64,000 nucleotides of DNA from contig NW_006763291.1 in NCBI RefSeq assembly GCF_000218685.1, positions 767,789 to 831,788 of the forward strand. The letters run 5' to 3'. This DNA comes from Serpula lacrymans var. lacrymans S7.9 (taxonomy: Eukaryota > Basidiomycota > Agaricomycetes > Boletales > Serpulaceae). Positions 58,651 through 64,000 of this stretch are shown here, piece by piece (the stretch's first letter is position 1; the number at the start of each line of letters is the position of its first letter). The notes under the pieces were generated by a model. It did not search any database, had not been told where the DNA came from, and saw only the letters and a list, made by a program, of their open reading frames with translations. Made by a program: the position numbers and the translations under genes.

Positions 58651-60317
58651 CCTGGTGGTGATTGAGGGTAATTGTCAACCAGTGTACATAGCATAACATG
58701 CACGTACTATAACACATGATAATTAGAACCTTGGGGTAGACCACTTCATTGGTGCCCTGGACATAAAGGCGATTTTTCTCTCACAGTTCTCACCTCGAGT
58801 GGGAAGGAAGAAGGGTCACGATACACTATTACTTATCAATCACCGGAGGAGTTTCCATTGATCTATACCAGACTCGGGTTGATAGATCGGACATTCCACA
58901 GGTGCGCGTAAGTATCATGACATATACGGCATAACTAGCGGTAATAAGTCAAATGGGCGTATCCATTGAGCTTTTTTGAATGGTCACTAAGGTCATAATC
59001 GTTATACGGCAGTCAGAGTATCGAGTGGGTATTCAGAGGCGTAAGCCTGAGCACAGTGGCATGCAAGATAAGATATTGATACACCAATCTCAATCGTGGG
59101 CATCTCGGCGGTCCGCAGTAGTGCATCCTGATTGGCACATCGTCCGGAGGTTTTGGTGAATCGTTGTACATAGTACCGCGGCCCAAGTAAAGTTGGAGTT
59201 CGTTTAGGCTCAATGTTTCAACAGAGAACAAACACGTACCTACTGAGAATGCCTGTGTATTATACCTGAGGACGTCCGGGTGCTATCCGGTTGGGCGTGG
59301 AGCTGGCACTGGATTGCGAATGGAGTGCTTATGGTTGATATGATCTATGAACCTGTGAAGTTTTGTAAGTGATTGACGTTCAACAAATTCAGCGGCCATT
59401 ACGTACTTACATGGAAGAACTTGAACTTGCAGCTGACCTCCGAACCGAGGATCGAATCTGCAGCTCACGCGGATCTGTACTTACTAGTCTGATTCGTGAG
59501 GCCTGAGAGGCATGATATTCTCAATTGACTTTCCAGAAATCCTTGAGAATTGCGATACAGTCCTTGTACCGCCTGACCAATTAGCACTTGGGAAAAAGTC
59601 CCTACTATAGGTGTGCGGTTAGCTCGGGTGCTGAGCGCTGAGCGCCCCATCGTTCTTTCGTCATCTGACGTTGAACGATGGTTATACGAAATTGGTCCCA
59701 GAATTTCAAGGATCGGGTTTCTGAGAAAGGCGTAATGTCTTGGCAATTGAATGATTGAGATGGTCCAAACTGGTCAAAAAATAATACTTGCTGCGCATGA
59801 CTCGGATGCTATGCCTTCGACGGTAATGGAACCAACGATAAGTTTCGTGAATCAGTGTCCAACTCAGACAACAAAAAAAATCTTCGCCTGGACTGATTCA
59901 CCTGTCAATTGTGCCCAGCTCAGTCTTCTCCAACCCGTCGGACTCACGTAACTAACATTTCCAAGAATCCTTCCGTACTGTGATTGAAAACCATGAACCG
60001 GTGGTTCACCATCACGCATTCTATAACCGCACCACAGACCATTGGACTCGATCCCAGCACCATGGATCTTATTTTGGAACATGTAGTTCGGCTTCTCGTA
60101 CGTAGCGTAAAGTGAGATTGGAACTATGTTGTGCTTTCAGAATGCAGGTTCAATATGCCATTAATGCGAGTAAGTCTAGGAGCTGTAATGACTGCAATCT
60201 CGTCTGGAGTATGAACAGTTGAAAATGCCAAGAAAATCTTCCCCAAATCTACTGATTGTTGAAGATATACCATCATTAAAAGTTTTTTGAATATTATGTA
60301 GTAACATACAGATGTCA
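58651..60317. other. region with unplaced coding-like blocks
   Basis: Minus-strand open blocks occur at about 59864-60082 (GLWCGYRMRDGEPPVHGF), 59465-59746 and 59013-59231, each with plausible splice signals nearby. A plus-strand frame at 59751-59951 overlaps one of them. I could not assemble a consistent gene or recognise a family. It may be a multi-exon orphan gene on the minus strand or decayed sequence. Confidence 0.25.
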
Positions 60318-60821
60318 TTATGACTGCTTGGATGGCGCGTCAAGCATGAGCGGTACACCGTCTTCAGCCCAACTGCCACCAGAAACCGGCTTCCGCTTCG
60401 CACGTTTCTCTGCTCTGTTAGCTTCAAGTTTCCAGCGAGCCGTAATTGATTTATAGCATTCTTGGCAAAGGTGGTGGGCAAGCTTCGGTGCCCCACAAGC
60501 TGGACAGTTGACAATATCTATATGTAGCGTTGGCGTTTTGTGCCTCAGATAAAGAAAATTCGACGCACTCATTTTGTCTTTCAGTCCTTTATTCGCGCTA
60601 CGCATCGACTTGCGCGAATGTGATACTTTTTTCTTCGGAACGGCAAGTACAATCGAAGGGAACAGCTCGAGTAGAGACTCTAAGCGTGGTATAGACCAAT
60701 TGAAAGGCTGTTGAGTACTCAAGAAACTTGGTAGAATAGTCGCCGTCGCCAGTGATCTTGACCACTGCGCTCGTAGAGCAGATAGAAATTGATGCGCTGG
60801 ATGAAAAGCTATGGAGGTCAT
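60318..60821 (-). CDS. MRPL32: mitochondrial ribosomal protein bL32m
   Basis: bL32m is a zinc-binding protein of the mitochondrial large subunit. Exons 60821-60569 and 60517-60318 give 150 residues. A presequence-like N-terminus (RAQWSRSLATATILPSF) precedes the processing region. The family core follows: VPKKKVSHSRKSMRSANKGL, then KDKMNIVNCPACGAPKLAHH and LCQECY, with the CxxC...CxxC zinc site. The 51-nt intron (60568-60518) is a multiple of three without a stop, so the unspliced reading stays open. Removing it restores KMNIVNCPACG, as in the family. A basic tail ends the protein. Confidence 0.93.
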   Translation of the reverse strand: MTSIAFHPAHQFLSALRAQWSRSLATATILPSFLSTQQPFNWSIPRLESLLELFPSIVLAVPKKKVSHSRKSMRSANKGLKDKMSASNFLYLRHKTPTLHIDIVNCPACGAPKLAHHLCQECYKSITARWKLEANRAEKRAKRKPVSGGSWAEDGVPLMLDAPSKQS

Positions 60822-61111
60822 CGTGGTTCAGTTGGACAATCTTCACTGCAAAGTCTACTCCAAGTTGTTGCAGGTAGAGGTAAAACGTACGGAAATTGCT
60901 GTGTCGCTGCATAAACACTTTGTCACGGTCACGGCGCAACTATGTGCGTGAGAGTTTCCATGCCGCCCTGGTGCCAAGAAGTACAAGGACTTGGGACTCT
61001 GCTGGCACCAGATAGCAACTGGAATGCAAGCCAAACAAGGCTTGGAGCCACACGCTTTGTTTTAATGAGGACCTTGGAAACTTTGCAGCTCTCAAAAGTT
61101 TACTCGTTGAA

Positions 61112-61539
61112 ATGTCTACTACAACGACTGCACAAACCCAGGTTCACGCTCAGCATGTTCCTGTCGACGTAGCCAGAATGCCAGCCTCGGGCTCCACAAA
61201 TATCTTGTTGGAGAGTGATTTGGCTGCCGTTGAACAGCTTTGCCAACCACTAATATGTGGGGGTGACAGCTAAAGCTGCGCCGCAATCATAATTCACCTG
61301 CTACTCCTAGCCAATCTTTCCGTACTGTCAAGCTCGCACATTCTACAAAATGACTCGTTATTGCTGAGAAGGCTGCTGCCTTGGAAAGGGTTCGCCACGA
61401 GAAATTCCTGTTATCTGCATTCGAGGACGAAGCACGTGATGCTTCGAATAGGGCAAGGCAGGCGGAAAAATACTGTGATCTGATTCGACAGATATTTCAA
61501 GATGATTTTGCTAACTATGACGATGAAGATGAGGAATAG
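61112..61539 (+). CDS. possible small coiled-coil protein or gene remnant
   Basis: ATG 61112 opens a frame with SGSTNILLESDLAAVEQ, stopping near 61272. A second open block from about 61358 reads KAAALERVRHEKFLLSAFED, then a helix rich in Ala, Arg and Glu, and ends acidic (YDDEDEE) at TAG 61539. The second block has strong coding character. I could not find splice sites that join the two in frame, so this may be a remnant or have an unusual intron. No family is recognised. Confidence 0.3.
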
Positions 61540-61639
61540 GATTTAGTTGACGAGGATGATTTAACAAAAGAAGGAATCAACATCAACGGATAATCTCGTG
61601 CCATGATACTCTTTATTCATTCGAGTCGCATACTAGTAC

Positions 61640-61815
61640 ATCCGCGCAATCCCAGGTGTGAATACCCACGAGCTACTTTTACGACGATTCTCATTCGTTT
61701 GTAACTGAGATAGACATTGATGTATACTACTTACAAGCTCATAAGGGGGTGTGCTGTGCGAGGTTCTGACTGTAGATAAGAAAGTGATGTGGTCAGATGA
61801 AGATATTGTAGAGGA
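61640..61815 (-). pseudogene. decayed fragment related to the gene at 62101-63289
   Basis: The stretch 61733-61812 aligns base by base with 62787-62866 (shared TGCGAGGTTC, GACTGT or GGCTGT, GATAAGAAA, and TCAGAT blocks). Weaker similarity continues to about 61640. In the intact gene this corresponds to the end of the first intron and the start of the second exon. In the fragment the frame reads FLSTVRTSHSTPPYEL against FLSTAGTSHRRPPRTL. The rest of the gene is absent, so it is a partial duplicate. Confidence 0.65.
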
Positions 61816-62100
61816 TAAACAGCCCCTATCTTTCATGGCTTTCGTTCTTGGCTACCAACTATCAGGTTCCGTCAATAAGTATTTACTGCCAGTATCTTTC
61901 ACGGTATTTCTGAAGCCTCTGGAGATATCATAGCATGAGCGCACACGACAGTGTTCTATATCGGCGCCCACAGCAAGCCAGACAGCCCAACTGTGCATGA
62001 ATACCTAGACCATAATGTTTTACATGCAGCAATGAGTAATTTAATACCTCTTGTTAAATTGATAATCAATTGTGAATGTTTTTTTTCGCCATAGCAGCCC

Positions 62101-63289
62101 CTACCTGTAGTAGGTAATATATTCCCCAAATTCTTCGTCGTTATCATAAGGGTCATCTGCCTCCATTTCAGCCCGCTCTTGTGTCCCACTTAGTGCCTGC
62201 TCCGGATCCTTAGTTAGCTGGAAACCACAGGCTCTGCGAACTCCACGAGCGATCCACGTATCAGACAGTCCTTCCAACATGTATCCCATACCTCCAGGGC
62301 CCCCATACCTGTATCCGCTCTCGCAGTCTTTCTCCTCATCGACACATGCAATGTGATAGCCAATGCCAACAACGGCAAAGAGCAAGCGTACTGTGTTCAC
62401 TAGTTTACGCCTGCGCTTAATCACCCCCTCTTCATCTTTCGCATCCTCTATTGGCTTTCCGAACAGGGTCTGATAGATACCCAAGACGTCTCCCTCTGAT
62501 AATTCAAATTGACCATCTTCTATCCTTTTCCACTTTGGGCCAGAATTATCACCATCCAGATCATCATACATACCCCAGCTGATTGACTGCCAATGATTAT
62601 ATCTGTGTGCATCCTTCATGTCCATACCCGAAAGCTCCATGGACATGGCTAGAGGATTCGCCGGTCGAGAAGAAGGATTGTTATCGACCTTGTACCCAAG
62701 AGAGTACCGCCACTCGATCTCGTTGTAACGTGGACGGCAGTGGTAGTAGAGATGAACATCGATGAATGCCGGAGCGCTAGGGGAGTACAAGCGTACGAGG
62801 AGGTCTACGGTGCGAGGTTCCGGCTGTCGATAAGAAATCAGGATGATCAGATAAAGACTTAAAAATGAAAAAAAAAATCAAAATCGATATCCGTACATTA
62901 TCGTCCATATCATCGAAGTTAGCGTCACATTTCAGGACGCAGACGCATTGCTGTAATGTCTCCTCTTCCAGGCCCATATCCCCTTCTATCTCTGCGACAC
63001 ATTGTCTGACAGTATCGGTTACGATGGTGTCGGGAGTTGTCTCACTCGGGCCTTCATCTTCGTCCTCATCAGGTTCTTCGGGGAAGATATCATCGAAGGT
63101 AGATTCGACATCGTAAAACGTTTTATGCCGGTTTGTAGTGTAGTTGTTCCAGGCAACAACGGATGCTGGAATAGGGGATAATAAAGGTCCGAATTTGTCT
63201 TCTGCAAGCTGCAAACCTTCCAGCTCTTGTCCTGCAGAGTCCGCTGAGCTCATCGAATGGTCGGATTCATATGTGGGCTCTGCGAACAT
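62101..63289 (-). CDS. acidic hypothetical protein
   Basis: Exons 63289-62897 and 62823-62101 (GTACGG donor, GACAG acceptor, 73-nt intron) give 371 residues. The first exon is acidic (EEPDEDEDEGPSE) with a Cys pair in QQCVCVLKCDANFDD. The second exon has a possible beta-rich segment (FIDVHLYYHCRP), a conserved-looking region NHWQSISWGMYDDLDGDN, a helix ending RRRKLVNTVRLLFAVVGIGYHI, a Gly-rich RYGGPGGMGYM, and an acidic C-terminus. No domain is recognised. A partial duplicate lies just downstream at 61640-61815, which suggests local duplication of this family. Confidence 0.7.
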
Positions 63290-64000
63290 AGCGAAGGGGG
63301 CTTAGGGCACTTGCCTCTGAGGGCAGATATATGAAGGGTCACTAGCAAGGAGCTCCGATGAGTAAATTAAAGTTAAATCCGGAAACCTGAAGTACGTACC
63401 AATTACTATCGCATGCTGGTGATCATTGGCACTGACTAAATTATATGTATCGGAAGTGGCTCTTTTTACATATTGGTACAATACCCTCGCATATTATTGG
63501 CCTGAGCCCTAACACGTTGCCTGCAGTCAGAACACTGGGTAAAAATAACACAGCACCGTTGAATAGCCAATAGATACGACCTTCGCTTGAAATTTAGTTA
63601 TCACCTTGATCTACGCTCTCGAACGTTCTTGCATGGTGTTGCAGGTACACCGCTTTGTTAATTGCAAAGCACTCTACCCTGTTTTCCCAGACCAATCTAC
63701 CGACATGGCCAAGACACTTGATATCGACTGTCTGCAGTAGTATTTCAAGCGATCATATAACTCTATGATCAAAAGAATAAGTCCTTCCTATGCTATACGA
63801 TTGCTGAATCACTCACATCAACTTCAATACGCTGATACCAAAACTGCAGGTAAACTGAGGCACCATAAACAATAGTGATCATGTTGATAACAACACAAGT
63901 ATAGGCGGGATCAGTTATCGCGCTTGCGACGGTTGGGGTGATGCAGCAGGCTTAGTGGTTTAATAATTGTTCGAACAAGAATACACTGTTCGTCAACTTT
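63290..64000. other. right-edge region with a possible membrane exon
   Basis: A minus-strand block at about 63831-63958 is open and hydrophobic (TDPAYTCVVINMITIVYGAS, then VYLQFWYQRIEVD) and ends at a GTGAGT donor near 63830, so it may be an exon of a membrane protein whose 5' part lies beyond the edge. The stretch 63582-63625 resembles 55573-55616 (TTAGTTATCACCTTGA block), a hint of a dispersed repeat. Nothing else is recognised. Confidence 0.25.

Noticed and set aside
59420..59490. Possible tRNA B-box-like GATTCGATC on the minus strand
   Set aside because: The flanking bases do not form a T-arm or acceptor stem.
1..64000. Transposons, LTRs, CRISPR arrays, rRNA genes
   Set aside because: No reverse transcriptase, transposase, long terminal repeat, regular spacer array or rRNA-like sequence was seen on either strand.

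Overview
This window looks like nuclear DNA of a mushroom-forming basidiomycete (Agaricomycetes). The evidence is dense genes split by 48-76 nt GT-AG introns (a few are GC-AG) and several lineage-typical families: a DUF6533 seven-helix membrane protein, a giant TPR-CHAT protein, and single-exon coiled-coil proteins ending in a WHPDRF/YHPDKF domain. Conserved eukaryotic genes are also present: PEX13, DCP1, PRP3, snurportin, mitochondrial ribosomal proteins uL16m and bL32m, glutamate decarboxylase, PMP3 and an MFS carrier.

Layout. 1-341 holds the 5' end of a minus-strand gene that runs off the left edge. 342-13567 is gene-poor, with only weak ORFs and a hexanucleotide repeat. 13568-25390 is a coiled-coil block: a 1164-residue EER-rich protein and a 485-residue protein share a C-terminal J-like domain resembling that of NFKBIL1. 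They flank an unrelated disordered protein on the other strand. 26458-30335 holds an acidic orphan with a thrice-used motif, PEX13, and a five-exon PMP3 gene with an 18-nt internal exon that simple ORF calling misses.

30960-38206 may be the most unusual part. A seven-exon orphan gene, with every junction in phase 0, carries three consecutive exons built on one GVEQ motif. Just upstream of it on the same strand is a TPR-CHAT gene, a presumed caspase-like protease of the immunity or cell-death type. Its TPR half and its CHAT half are in the same frame but separated by one in-frame TAA.

38837-43513 contains DCP1, a basic mitochondrial-looking orphan and a four-exon membrane protein. 44467-49395 has the DUF6533 protein and an 11-exon glutamate decarboxylase with a predicted membrane segment in a C-terminal extension. 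49951-55100 is an RNA and translation block: uL16m is head-to-head with PRP3, and snurportin follows PRP3. PRP3 (U4/U6 snRNP) and snurportin (snRNP import) therefore sit next to each other. A decayed copy of the snurportin 3' end lies at about 55440-55812.

55917-64000 has an MFS transporter, bL32m, weak ORFs, a decayed fragment of the neighbouring hypothetical gene, that 371-residue hypothetical gene itself, and a possible membrane exon at the right edge. Exon structures were deduced by hand from splice signals, reading phase and protein-family similarity. No database search was possible.
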